From an uncultured Pseudomonas sp. (lineage in GTDB: Bacteria; Pseudomonadota; Gammaproteobacteria; Pseudomonadales; Pseudomonadaceae): a DNA stretch of 64,000 bases. Positions 43,982 to 53,049 of this stretch are shown one piece after another; the first letter of the stretch is position 1, and every line of letters starts with the position of its first letter. The notes below the pieces were generated by a model that was not told where the DNA came from, did not search any database, and saw nothing but the letters and a program-made list of their open reading frames with translations. The translations under genes and the position numbers were made by a program. The stretch is from assembly GCA_943914515.1 (NCBI GenBank), contig CALUCI010000005.1:6573-70572 (forward strand), given 5' to 3'.

Positions 43982-45166
43982 ATGACCGATTACCTGGCAC
44001 TGGCCACTGAACTGGCCACCCACATCCAGCCCGGCGCTGCCGAACGCGATGCCCAGCGCAGCCTGCCCTACGCGCAACTCGACCTGATCCGCGCGTCCGG
44101 CCTGGGCGCTGCGCGCGTGCCGGTCGAACTGGGCGGCGGCGACGTCAGCCAACTGGACGTGGCACGCATCTTCATCACCCTGGCCAAGGCCGACCCGAGC
44201 GTGGCACAAGCGCTGTTCCCGCACTTCGCTACCGTCGAACACCTGCGCCTGATCGCCAGTGAAGACCAGCAACGGCGCTACCTCGGCGCCTTCGCCGAGC
44301 GGCAACTGTCTTCCGGCGCCATCGCCGAGCGCGGTGGCAAGTTTCGTGGCGAGATCCACACCCGCCTGGAGCACCAGGGCGAGCGGCTGGTGCTCAACGG
44401 CAGCAAGTTCTACAGCACCGGCTGCCTGTTCGCCGACCTGCTGAAGATCCAGGCGGTGGACGCAGACGGCAACGCCGTCTACGTGATACTCCCGGCCACC
44501 ACCCCCGGGATTACCCTGCTCGACGACTGGGACGGCATGGGCCAGCGCATCACCGCCAGCGGCACCACCCTCCTGGAAAACGTGCAGGTGCAGCCGGAGC
44601 AGGTGATTCCCCTGGCGCAGTGGTACCAGCGCCGCAACTACATCGGCGCCAGTGCGCAACTGATCCACTGCGCCATCGACATCGGTATTGGCCTGGCAGC
44701 GCTGGACGATGCCGTGGCGTGGTCGCGGACCGGCGCCCGCCCGGTGCGTGAAAGCGGGGTCGACCAGGCCCGCAACGATCCGTACATCCTACACACCGTG
44801 GGCGATCTGTCAGCGGCGATCCATGGCGCCGAAGCATTGGTGGAAAAGGCCGCGCTGAGCGTTGACCTGGCCGCCCGCAGCCAACTGGAAGACCGTCTGG
44901 CCGGGGAAGCGCTCGACGCCCTGCTGGCGCGCTCGTCGATTGCCGTGGCCGAGGCCAAGATCGCCTCGACCCGCGCCGCCCTGCTGGTCTGCGAGCGCCT
45001 CTATGAAGTCGGCGGCGCGGCCACCACCCAGTCGCGCTACAACTTCGACCGCCACTGGCGCAACGCCCGCACCCACACCACCCACGATGCCGTGGCCTAC
45101 AAGTACAAGGCCATCGGCGACTACCTGGTGAACGGCAACTACCCGCCGATCGCCTTCACTTACTGA
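43982..45166 (+). CDS. SfnB/DszC-like flavin-dependent monooxygenase (acyl-CoA dehydrogenase fold)
   Basis: A 394-aa member of the acyl-CoA dehydrogenase superfamily in the SfnB/DszC branch, which uses reduced flavin and oxygen instead of dehydrogenating a CoA ester. Visible are the N-terminal helical domain (LDLIRASGLGAARVPVELGGG), a beta domain (GSKFYSTGCLFADLLKIQAVD) and the C-terminal helices (RLYEVGGAATTQSRYNFDRHWRNARTHTTHDAVAYKYKAIGDYLV). Members act on sulfones, thiophenes or aromatic ring positions. A flavin reductase is not encoded nearby. It is 21 bases after the transporter gene. Confidence 0.85.
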   Translation: MTDYLALATELATHIQPGAAERDAQRSLPYAQLDLIRASGLGAARVPVELGGGDVSQLDVARIFITLAKADPSVAQALFPHFATVEHLRLIASEDQQRRYLGAFAERQLSSGAIAERGGKFRGEIHTRLEHQGERLVLNGSKFYSTGCLFADLLKIQAVDADGNAVYVILPATTPGITLLDDWDGMGQRITASGTTLLENVQVQPEQVIPLAQWYQRRNYIGASAQLIHCAIDIGIGLAALDDAVAWSRTGARPVRESGVDQARNDPYILHTVGDLSAAIHGAEALVEKAALSVDLAARSQLEDRLAGEALDALLARSSIAVAEAKIASTRAALLVCERLYEVGGAATTQSRYNFDRHWRNARTHTTHDAVAYKYKAIGDYLVNGNYPPIAFTY

Positions 45167-45182
45167 GCCACGGAAAGCCGCC

Positions 45183-46511
45183 ATGCCGCCGTTTCGCAAG
45201 ACACTGTTCGCCCTGTTTCTCGGAATCCTTACGGGGTCGGCCAGCGCCGCGCAGACGGCGGACTGGGGCGACCTCGACGCCCGCATCGCCAAGGCGCTGC
45301 CGGGGGTGATCGAACTGCGCCACCAGATCCACCAACACCCCGAACTGGGCAATCGCGAGGTGGAGACCGCCCAACGCATCGCCAAACGCCTGCGAGAGCT
45401 GGGCCTGGAGGTACAGACCGGCGTCGCCCACACCGGCGTGGTCGGTATCCTGCGCGGCGGCAAGCCGGGCCCGGTGGTGGCGATTCGCGCCGAGCTGGAC
45501 GCCCTGCCACTGACCGAGCAGACCGGTCTGCCCTACGCCTCCACTGTCCGCGTCACGGACCAGAGCGGCGACTTCCGTACCCGCGGCAAGGAAGTCGGCG
45601 TGATGCACGCCTGCGGCCATGACGCGCACATGGCCATGGCCCTGGGCGTGGCCGAAGTGCTGGCGGCGCGCCGTGACGAACTGCCCGGCACGCTGAAACT
45701 GATCTTCCAGCCCGCCGAGGAAGGCCCGCCGCTGGGCGAGACGGGCGGCGCGAAACAGATGATCGAAGAAGGCGTGCTGAGCAATCCGGCGCCGGCCGTG
45801 ATCTTCGGCATCCACGTCACGGCCGGCACAGCCGGTACTTTCACCCTCAGCCGCAGCCGTACCACGGCGGCGGCCGACACCTTCGTCGCGCGGATCAAGG
45901 GCCGGCAGACCCACGCGGCTTTTCCCTGGACCGGCATCGACCCGGTGCCGGTGGCGGCGCAGACCCTCCTCGCCTGGCAGACCATTCCCAGCCGCCAGTC
46001 CAACCTCAGTGTGTTGCCGGCGCCGGTGATCTCCGTGGGCCGCATCGAAGCCGGAGACCGGCACAACATCATCCCCGCCGAAGTGCGCCTCGAAGGCTCG
46101 ATCCGTACCGTCAGCGACGAACAGCGCGAAGACGTGCTGCAACGCATGCGCCGCACTGCCGAAAAGATCGCCGAAGCCTCCGGCGCCAGTACCGAGGTCG
46201 AATACCTGCCCGGCAGCTACCGTGCCGGGCACAACGACACGACGCTGGTGGACCGCCTGCTGCCGGTGCTGGAGCAGGTCTCGACCACGCCGGTGAAGAT
46301 CGACAATGGCACCTATGGCGCCGACGACTTCGCCGAATATGCCCGGCAGATTCCGGGGATCTTCATGCGCATGGGCGTGACGCCCCCGGCGCTGGCCGAC
46401 AAACCGCTCTGGCCGACCCATTCGCCGGGGTTCCAGGTGGACGACCCGAGCCTGGCCGTGGGGATACGTGCGTTGAGCCGGATGACCTTGAGCTTCATGC
46501 AATCGCGATAG
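45183..46511 (+). CDS. Exported M20D-family amidohydrolase
   Basis: A 442-aa metal-dependent hydrolase of the carboxypeptidase/aminoacylase M20 family, of the type that cleaves N-acyl amino acid or IAA-amino acid conjugates. It has a signal peptide (residues about 1-22, LFALFLGILTGSASAA). Motifs are ELRHQIHQHPELGNRE, AIRAELDALPL, MHACGHDAHMAMALG and FQPAEEGPPLGETGGAKQMIEEG. Other metal-site residues are also present (GIHVTAG, THAAFP). It follows the flavoenzyme gene by 16 bases. A periplasmic location suggests it removes an amino acid from an incoming conjugate before the free acid reaches the MFS carrier, which fits the operon logic. Confidence 0.88.
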   Translation: MPPFRKTLFALFLGILTGSASAAQTADWGDLDARIAKALPGVIELRHQIHQHPELGNREVETAQRIAKRLRELGLEVQTGVAHTGVVGILRGGKPGPVVAIRAELDALPLTEQTGLPYASTVRVTDQSGDFRTRGKEVGVMHACGHDAHMAMALGVAEVLAARRDELPGTLKLIFQPAEEGPPLGETGGAKQMIEEGVLSNPAPAVIFGIHVTAGTAGTFTLSRSRTTAAADTFVARIKGRQTHAAFPWTGIDPVPVAAQTLLAWQTIPSRQSNLSVLPAPVISVGRIEAGDRHNIIPAEVRLEGSIRTVSDEQREDVLQRMRRTAEKIAEASGASTEVEYLPGSYRAGHNDTTLVDRLLPVLEQVSTTPVKIDNGTYGADDFAEYARQIPGIFMRMGVTPPALADKPLWPTHSPGFQVDDPSLAVGIRALSRMTLSFMQSR

Positions 46512-46548
46512 GCTCTGTTTAGCGCAAATGACGGTGGCTGCCCCGCAC

Positions 46549-46576
46549 CGTAGGAGCGGGTTTACCCGCGAGAGGC
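46549..46576 (+). repeat. REP element
   Basis: CCGTAGGAGCGGGTTTACCCGCGAGAGG matches the REP family found at 8605-8630. It lies 38 bases downstream of the M20 gene stop and separates the operon from the VOC gene. Confidence 0.85.
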
Positions 46577-46697
46577 CAACCCTGACAACCCGGTTGAAGC
46601 AGATGACGCCTCGATCTTGATCACGGCAACCGAAAACAACCCTCCCCCCAACAGCGATCTAGACTCAACACCTCGCCCCGAGTCTGGAGCCACTGCC

Positions 46698-47177
46698 ATG
46701 ACCGCCAAGAACACCATCTGCCTCTGGTTCGACCATCACGCCCTGGAGGCGGCCACCTTCTACGCCGCCACCTTTCCCGACAGCGCCGTCACCGCCGTGC
46801 ACAAGGCCCCCGCCGACTACCCCTCTGGCAAACAGGACGACGTAATCACCGTGCAATTCACGGTCATGGGCATTCCCTGCCTGGGCCTCAACGGCGGCCC
46901 GGCATTCACCCACAACGAAGCGTTTTCCTTTCAGGTGGCGACCGACGATCAGGCCGAAACCGACCGCCTGTGGCACGCCATCGTCAGCAACGGCGGCCAG
47001 GAAAGCGCCTGCGGCTGGTGCCGGGACAAATGGGGGATTTCCTGGCAGATCACCCCGCGCATCCTCACCGACGCCATCGCCAGCCCTGACCGCGCTGCAG
47101 CCCGGCGCGCCTTCGAAGCCATGATGCAGATGGGCAAGATCGACATCGCCGCCATCGAGGCGGCGCTCAAGGGCTGA
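46698..47177 (+). CDS. VOC-family (PhnB-like) protein
   Basis: A 159-aa protein of the glyoxalase/VOC superfamily in the PhnB/3-demethylubiquinone methyltransferase-like branch. The paired beta-alpha-beta units show ICLWFDHHALEAATFYAATFP and FTVMGIPCLGLNGGPAFTHNEAFSFQV, then WGISWQITPRILTDAI. The family has been linked to stress tolerance and resistance but most members are uncharacterised. ATG 46698 is used because GGAG precedes it, although the frame extends upstream. It lies 99 bases before the alcohol dehydrogenase, without clear cotranscription. Confidence 0.85.
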   Translation: MTAKNTICLWFDHHALEAATFYAATFPDSAVTAVHKAPADYPSGKQDDVITVQFTVMGIPCLGLNGGPAFTHNEAFSFQVATDDQAETDRLWHAIVSNGGQESACGWCRDKWGISWQITPRILTDAIASPDRAAARRAFEAMMQMGKIDIAAIEAALKG

Positions 47178-47276
47178 TCGCGAGGATCAGGCAAGAACGC
47201 GGTCGAAATGGGTTACCGGCCCGCACGGCCCGAAGTGGAACATGAACCGGTCCAAACCCTTCCAAGGAGTCTTCCC

Positions 47277-48326
47277 ATGCAAGTCATCGCCTATGGTGCC
47301 CATTCCAGCGACCAACCGCTGGAGCCGCTGACCATCACCCGCCGCGAGCCGGGTGCGCACGATGTGCAGATCGATATCGCCTATTGCGGCATCTGCCACT
47401 CCGACCTGCACCAGGTTCGTTCGGAATGGGAAGGCACGCACTATCCCTGTGTCCCCGGTCACGAAATCGTCGGCAAGGTCACCCACGTCGGCGCTCATGT
47501 CAGCGCTTTCAAAACCGGCGACCTGGTGGGCATCGGCTGTATCGTCGATAGCTGCAAGCACTGCGCCGAGTGCGACGAGGGCCTGGAAAACTACTGCGAC
47601 GGCATGATCGGCACCTACAACTTCCCCACCCCGGATGCACCCGGCTGGACCCTCGGCGGTTACTCGCAGCAGATCGTCGTGCATGAGCGCTACGTCCTGC
47701 GGATCAGCCACCCCGAAGACCAGCTCGCCGCCGTCGCGCCGCTGCTCTGCGCCGGCATCACCACCTGGTCGCCGCTGCGCACCTGGGGCGCCGGGCCGGG
47801 CAAGAAGGTCGGTGTGGTCGGCATCGGCGGTCTTGGCCATATGGGCATCAAGCTGGCCCACGCCCTGGGCGCCCATGTGGTGGCCTTCACCACCTCCGAG
47901 TCCAAGCGCGAAGCGGCGCTGGCGCTGGGCGCCGATGAAGTGGTGGTCTCGCGCAATCCCGAAGAGATGGCCGCCCACGGCAAGTCGTTCGACCTGATCC
48001 TCAACACCGTTGCCGCGCCACACGATCTGGATGCCTTTCTGGTCCTGCTCAAGCGCGACGGCACCCTCGCCCTGGTCGGCGCCCCGGCCACCAGCCACCC
48101 GTCACCGAACGTGTTCAACCTGATCATGAAGCGGCGCAAGATTGCCGGCTCGATGATCGGCGGCATCCCCGAACCCCAGGAAATGCTCGACTTCTGCGCC
48201 GAACACAAGATCGTCTCCGACATCGAACTGATCCGCGCCGACCAGATCAACGACAGCTACGAGCGGATGTTGAAGGGGGACGTGAAGTACCGGTTCGTGA
48301 TCGATAACGCGACGCTGGCGGGGTAA
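47277..48326 (+). CDS. NAD(P)-dependent zinc alcohol dehydrogenase (YahK/cinnamyl-ADH type)
   Basis: A 349-aa MDR dehydrogenase. The catalytic zinc site is CGICHSDLHQVRSEW and CVPGHEIVGKVTHVG. Structural zinc cysteines appear in DSCKHCAECDEGLENYC. The cofactor motif GIGGLGHMGIKLA is intact. Sequence is close to aldehyde reductases that take aromatic and aliphatic aldehydes with NADPH. ATG 47277 follows AAGGAG by 8 bases; an in-frame start at 47208 has no ribosome site. Confidence 0.92.
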   Translation: MQVIAYGAHSSDQPLEPLTITRREPGAHDVQIDIAYCGICHSDLHQVRSEWEGTHYPCVPGHEIVGKVTHVGAHVSAFKTGDLVGIGCIVDSCKHCAECDEGLENYCDGMIGTYNFPTPDAPGWTLGGYSQQIVVHERYVLRISHPEDQLAAVAPLLCAGITTWSPLRTWGAGPGKKVGVVGIGGLGHMGIKLAHALGAHVVAFTTSESKREAALALGADEVVVSRNPEEMAAHGKSFDLILNTVAAPHDLDAFLVLLKRDGTLALVGAPATSHPSPNVFNLIMKRRKIAGSMIGGIPEPQEMLDFCAEHKIVSDIELIRADQINDSYERMLKGDVKYRFVIDNATLAG

Positions 48327-48371
48327 GTCGCAGCACCCGTGAGGGCTGGGGGCGATCACGGCCCCCAGACC

Positions 48372-49865
48372 TCAGGCTGCAGTGAACTGGTCAGCGATTC
48401 GCTGCACCGCCGTCTTGACCGGCATCCGTGCCGTATCCACGGTGAGCACCTGCTCATCCCACGGCTCGTACTCATGGGCCAGCACCGCTGCCCAGTCTGG
48501 CGGCGTGAGCCCCGGCACATCGACCTCACGGGTCTCGACCCGGCGCCGATGCTCTTCGCGGTCGGTACACACCACCTCGATGTTCAGCAAGGCCACTCCC
48601 GCCTGCCGGGCAATCCCGCGCCAGGCACTACGACTTTCCCGGAGCGGATTGACGCAATCCACCACCACGCGCAGGCCCTGACGCAGATTGCCCAGCGCCA
48701 GGTCGTTGGCCACCGCATAGCCGCTGGCCCCCACCTCCTCCACGCCCGAACGACGCAGCGCCTGCTCGATCGAGTCGATCCGCAGATAGACCGCCCCAAG
48801 CCTGCTCGCGAGGGCTTTGGCCAGGGTGGTCTTGCCGGTGCCTGGAAGACCGCTGAACACGGTGAGCACGATACGACGGTGTGGACCGACGGTAAAACCA
48901 CCGTCCAGCCCGCCGAACTTGTCGACGATGTGGGGCAGCTTGAAGCTCAGGCCAACGAACAGGAACAGCGATACCGGTGCCGGTGGAATCAATTCGACCG
49001 ACTCGTTCAACTGCTCGCCAATGGTGTTCATCAGCGATTGAGAGGTCAGCATGATTTTCCTCGCGGGCAGGCGCCTGGTCGTCTGCCAGATGGCCTTGGC
49101 GTGCCAAAGCACATAGACCGCCGTCAGCGGCACCCTGACCAGCGTCCTCAGCGCATTGGCCAGCCAGACGAGCAAAGTGGTCTTTTCGGGCTGGGCCTTG
49201 TGCAGGAGCATCCCCAGTCTCGGGTACTTTCGTGCGACCCAGCGGGAAACATCCGGAATATCCTGGAACATCTGCCGCAGGTACTGCACGTCGGCATTAT
49301 GCCTGGCGGGCCGGGCAACACAGAGCCAGCTCTTCACTGCCACTTTGTAGTCATAGCCGGCGTCTCTCATGCGTCCGACCGCCCGCACGATGTTCTGCTC
49401 CTCGGCAAGGATGTCGGGGTGGTCATCATCGATGTGGAAAGCAAGAGTGCCGCCCTTGTCGAAACTGATCGACTGGCGATTGCCGATGGGCAAGGGCATG
49501 CCCTTCGGCCCCAGCAACAGCAGGTGTGCAACCAGCGCACAACCAAGCGCATATGCGAAAACCCACAGCGGAATGTACTCGCGCTGTAGGACCTTGTGAA
49601 AACTCACGTCCCCGGAAGCGAAATCCAGCACAGCGATGATCAATTGAACAATTGCGGCCGGTGAGCAAATTGCCGCAGCCATCAACAACAGGCGAGTGAT
49701 CACGAAACCGAAAGCACGCAACAGGAGCACCTGCCACCGCGAGCCGAGGTTGTGCAACAGGTCGCGGTCTTTCCTTTTCGCGTAAACAAGCCTCACGGCA
49801 TAAGCACCGAACAGCCCACCCACCACGGCGATGACGAGCGCGCCAATGAATCCATAACTGAACAC
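48372..49865 (-). CDS. Membrane protein fused to a P-loop (zeta-toxin/gluconate-kinase-like) ATPase
   Basis: A 497-aa protein with a two-part design. Residues 1-120 hold three membrane helices (about 4-24, 46-78 and 98-118). A cytoplasmic segment (120-235), another possible helix (238-256) and a hydrophobic stretch near 296-310 follow. From about 332 to 497 there is a P-loop kinase domain with Walker A GLPGTGKTT (339-347), LRIDSIEQALRRSG and VVVDCVNPLRESRSAWRG. Stand-alone bacterial P-loop proteins begin near TVFSGLPGTGKTT, so this looks like a fusion. It starts with GTG 49865 and a somewhat distant AGGGAG. Substrate unknown. Confidence 0.75.
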   Translation of the reverse strand: MFSYGFIGALVIAVVGGLFGAYAVRLVYAKRKDRDLLHNLGSRWQVLLLRAFGFVITRLLLMAAAICSPAAIVQLIIAVLDFASGDVSFHKVLQREYIPLWVFAYALGCALVAHLLLLGPKGMPLPIGNRQSISFDKGGTLAFHIDDDHPDILAEEQNIVRAVGRMRDAGYDYKVAVKSWLCVARPARHNADVQYLRQMFQDIPDVSRWVARKYPRLGMLLHKAQPEKTTLLVWLANALRTLVRVPLTAVYVLWHAKAIWQTTRRLPARKIMLTSQSLMNTIGEQLNESVELIPPAPVSLFLFVGLSFKLPHIVDKFGGLDGGFTVGPHRRIVLTVFSGLPGTGKTTLAKALASRLGAVYLRIDSIEQALRRSGVEEVGASGYAVANDLALGNLRQGLRVVVDCVNPLRESRSAWRGIARQAGVALLNIEVVCTDREEHRRRVETREVDVPGLTPPDWAAVLAHEYEPWDEQVLTVDTARMPVKTAVQRIADQFTAA

Positions 49866-50086
49866 TGCGTAAACAACTCCCTACCCGTGACCGTGCGATC
49901 CCTGGCCTGGCCAGGGTGTAGCAGTATGCCATGTCGCTGTGATCACTCTGTTCGGCACCTTCACAGACAAAAAACGCACCCCATAGACCAATCACGCAGC
50001 CATTTCACCGGAGACACTTTTTGTCACATTCACTCCCCATGCACTGCCGATAGTAGCCCTTCCAAAGGTTTTCCAGAGGCTACACC

Positions 50087-52009
50087 GTGTTCCATCGCAC
50101 CCTGTTTTCGCTGTCCCTGCTCAGTCTGTCCGTCGCCGTCGCTCAGGTTCAGGCCGCCGATGCCCTGAACACGCCGCGCCTGAAAGGCATCGACAACTTC
50201 CGTGACGTCGCCGGTACCAGCAGCGCCTACCAGGCCGCGCACGACGGCAGCCTGCGCGCGGGGCAGTTCTACCGCTCCAATGCGCTGACCCCGAGCGCTG
50301 CGGACCTGAAGATTCTCAACGGCCTGGGCCTGAGCAATGTCTACGACCTGCGTACCCCCAGCGAGATCGCGGCCACGCCCGATACCCTGCCGGCCGGTGC
50401 CGCCTATCGCAACATCGACATCATCGGCAGCACCACCTCCGGCGCCAACGTCACCACCGTCGCCTTCAGCAGCGCCGCCCAGGCCGTGGCGATGATGGAG
50501 GAAACCAACCGCGCCTTCGTCAGCGATGCCGGCATGCGCGGGCAGTTTTCCGTGTTGTTCAACGAACTGGCCGCCGCCGATGGCGCCGCGCTGTTCCACT
50601 GCACGGCGGGCAAGGACCGCACCGGCTGGACCGCCGCCGTGCTGCTGAGCATCGCCGGGGTGGACAACGCCACGATCATGGCCGACTACCTCGCCACCAA
50701 CGACTACACCGCCGCCCGCGTGGCAGCGACCCTGGCCGCAATGCCGCCGAGCATGGCGGCCATCTACGGTCCGTTGCTGGGCGTCCAGGCCAGTTACCTG
50801 CAGGCCGGGCTGGATCAGGTCAGCGCCCGCTACGGCAGCATGGACAACTACCTCAAGCAAGGTCTCGGTCTGTCCCAGGAAACCATTTACGTGCTGCGCG
50901 GCAAGCTGGTGCGTTACCACAGCCTGCCGGGTATGGCCGCACTGGCCGGCAACGCCGGCGCCGGTGCCTTGTTGCTGCAGCAATTGCAGGACAGCGAGCT
51001 GTCGGGCGACTACAGCGCCTACAACTATTACCTGCAGTCGGCCATCGACGCCGGCACCCTGGGCGGCGTCGAGTCGACGGTGGGCGGGCAAGTCCATGCC
51101 GACGCCGCCAGCTACCTGCTGCGCCAGGATGCGTTGATCGAGCGGGCGGCCGCAGGCTATGCCAGCGGAATCGAACTGAAGGCCGGCCAGACCCGTCTGT
51201 GGACTACCGCGCTGGCCGGTTACCTCGGCACCGACCGCTCTGCCGAAGCCGCCAGCAGCAACGAACACACCCAAGGCATGATGATCGGCCTGACCCAGCG
51301 CTTCTCCGCACAGCTCAGCGGCCATGCCGGCTTCGGCTACAGTCGCGGCAGTGTCGGCAGCAGCGGCGCCGACGTCGACACCGACCTGACCTTCCTGCGG
51401 GTGGGCGGCCGTTTCGCTACCGACAGCCTGGAACACGGCCTGTTCGTCGACGCCGGCGTCAGTGCCGGCTGGCTCGACTACGGCAGCAAGCGCGAACTGG
51501 GCGGCGGCCTCGGCACGGCCAAAGGCGATACCGACGGCACCCTGAGCGGCGCCAGCCTGGCGCTGGGCTATCGCCTGCCGTTGACCGGCGTGACCCTGGA
51601 GCCCAGCCTGGGCCTGCGCGTCAGCCACCTCGACCTGTCCGGCTTTGAGGAAAAAGGCAGCGAACTGGCCCTCGACGTCGACGACCAGCAAGCCACCCGG
51701 CGCAGTGCCACGGCAGCCATCAAGGCGTCATTCGACGGCACCCGCCTGGGCGGTGGCTGGCAATTGGTACCGGGTATCGAATTGGCTTACGAGCATGCCT
51801 TCGGCAGCAAGCAGGTCAACAGCGATAGCCGCCTGCTCGGCCTGGATATCCAGCAGCGCGCCGCCTTCGACAGCCGCGACCAGTTCATCGGCACGTTCAG
51901 CCTGACCGCCAGCGTCGATGCCTTGAGCCTCGCTGCCGAAATCGGTGCCATTGGCGGCGGTGACAGCCAGGGTGTCAGCGGCGCCCTCAAGGCCAGCTAT
52001 CAGTTCTGA
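50087..52009 (+). CDS. Autotransporter with tyrosine phosphatase passenger
   Basis: A 640-aa protein starting at GTG 50087 (MFHRTLFSL...AQVQA signal peptide, residues 1-23). The passenger (about 25-290) is a dual-specificity/tyrosine phosphatase of the Y_phosphatase3 type, with the CX5R signature HCTAGKDRTGW (C172, R178), FRDVAGTSSAY and RSNALTPSAADLKIL. A C-terminal autotransporter beta barrel (about 370-640) ends in a terminal Phe (KASYQF), the BAM recognition signal. The enzyme is thus expected at the cell surface or released. A role in host signalling or phosphate scavenging is possible. Its last 10 bases overlap the convergent AraC gene. Confidence 0.88.
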   Translation: MFHRTLFSLSLLSLSVAVAQVQAADALNTPRLKGIDNFRDVAGTSSAYQAAHDGSLRAGQFYRSNALTPSAADLKILNGLGLSNVYDLRTPSEIAATPDTLPAGAAYRNIDIIGSTTSGANVTTVAFSSAAQAVAMMEETNRAFVSDAGMRGQFSVLFNELAAADGAALFHCTAGKDRTGWTAAVLLSIAGVDNATIMADYLATNDYTAARVAATLAAMPPSMAAIYGPLLGVQASYLQAGLDQVSARYGSMDNYLKQGLGLSQETIYVLRGKLVRYHSLPGMAALAGNAGAGALLLQQLQDSELSGDYSAYNYYLQSAIDAGTLGGVESTVGGQVHADAASYLLRQDALIERAAAGYASGIELKAGQTRLWTTALAGYLGTDRSAEAASSNEHTQGMMIGLTQRFSAQLSGHAGFGYSRGSVGSSGADVDTDLTFLRVGGRFATDSLEHGLFVDAGVSAGWLDYGSKRELGGGLGTAKGDTDGTLSGASLALGYRLPLTGVTLEPSLGLRVSHLDLSGFEEKGSELALDVDDQQATRRSATAAIKASFDGTRLGGGWQLVPGIELAYEHAFGSKQVNSDSRLLGLDIQQRAAFDSRDQFIGTFSLTASVDALSLAAEIGAIGGGDSQGVSGALKASYQF

Positions 52010-52983
52010 GCCGGTGCTCCCTTCCTCAGCGCCAGCGGGCTCACCCCGTAGGCGCTCTGGAAGTACTGGCAGAAGCGCCCAACATTGCTGAACCCCAGGC
52101 TCAACGACAGCGCGCTGATGGATTGGCCGTCATCGGCCCGCAGCGCCGCATGGGCGCGTTCGAGGCGCACCTGGCGCTGATAGCTGACGATCGAGGTGCC
52201 GACGAAGCGCCGAAACCCGTCCTGCAGGGCACGCAGGCTGACGTTGCTCAGCGCCGCCAACTCGCTGCTGTTGATCCGCAGGTCCGGATGCTCGCGGATA
52301 TAGTCCACGGCCAGCTTCACGTGCCGGGGCGCAATCGTCGGTGCCGGCGCCTTCAGGGCTTCGCTGTAGGTGTGCGGCCAGGCTTCCAGCACCGCGTCGA
52401 CCAACATCTCCTGCAGGCGCTGGGGCATCAGGGCGCTTGAACTGATCAGCGCGTCGAACTCGTTGCCAGTGGCCATGGCAATGATCGCGCGGATGCCCTG
52501 GAAGGCATTGGCCTGCAAGTCCACCACCGGCTGGAAGCGGACTTTCTCCATCACCGGCTTGCCCAGCAGAAGCGCCAGGCGCCGGGCGAACAGTTCCCGG
52601 CGCACGGAAATGCCGTACTGCTGGTGCCCACCGACAAAACTCACCGAGCGCACTCCGGCCTTTTCCACCGCCAGGCCATAACGCGGCGTGCCCACCTGTT
52701 CGTCGTGCAGCTCGAAGACGATGCGCCCGGCCACGGGGAAGACGAAGGTGATCTCGTCGTCCATGTCGGGCAAGCGGGTGGTGAAATCGCCCTGGTAACT
52801 CATGCGCCGGAAGCTGACCCCTTCATGGCGGCCATAGACTCCGGCGATGACGACCTTGCGGTCCAGCGGCGGCAGGTGGGCGTAGAGGTTGCCGAACAGG
52901 CGGCTGAACAGAGCACCGAACTCGTCGGCGCTCAGGTCATCGGAGCGGATCAGAAACTGTTTGCGGGGCGTGGCAGCGATCAC
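52000..52983 (-). CDS. AraC-family transcriptional regulator
   Basis: A 327-aa regulator with a C-terminal AraC DNA-binding domain (about 220-320): LAVDYIREHPDLRINSSELA, ALSNVSLRALQDGFRRFVG and AHAALRADDG...LSLSLGFSNVGRFCQYFQSAYGVSP. The N-terminal 200 residues look like the effector domain of the OruR/AndR-like subgroup. Translation starts at GTG 52983. It converges on the phosphatase-autotransporter gene with a 10-base overlap. The target is unknown, and the phosphatase is not an obvious one. Confidence 0.88.
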   Translation of the reverse strand: MIAATPRKQFLIRSDDLSADEFGALFSRLFGNLYAHLPPLDRKVVIAGVYGRHEGVSFRRMSYQGDFTTRLPDMDDEITFVFPVAGRIVFELHDEQVGTPRYGLAVEKAGVRSVSFVGGHQQYGISVRRELFARRLALLLGKPVMEKVRFQPVVDLQANAFQGIRAIIAMATGNEFDALISSSALMPQRLQEMLVDAVLEAWPHTYSEALKAPAPTIAPRHVKLAVDYIREHPDLRINSSELAALSNVSLRALQDGFRRFVGTSIVSYQRQVRLERAHAALRADDGQSISALSLSLGFSNVGRFCQYFQSAYGVSPLALRKGAPAQN

Positions 52984-53049
52984 CTGTTATGGACCTTGTG
53001 ACGGTGGGCGTGCGCAAGCTAACAGGTGACCATGACAATCAGGTTGCCA

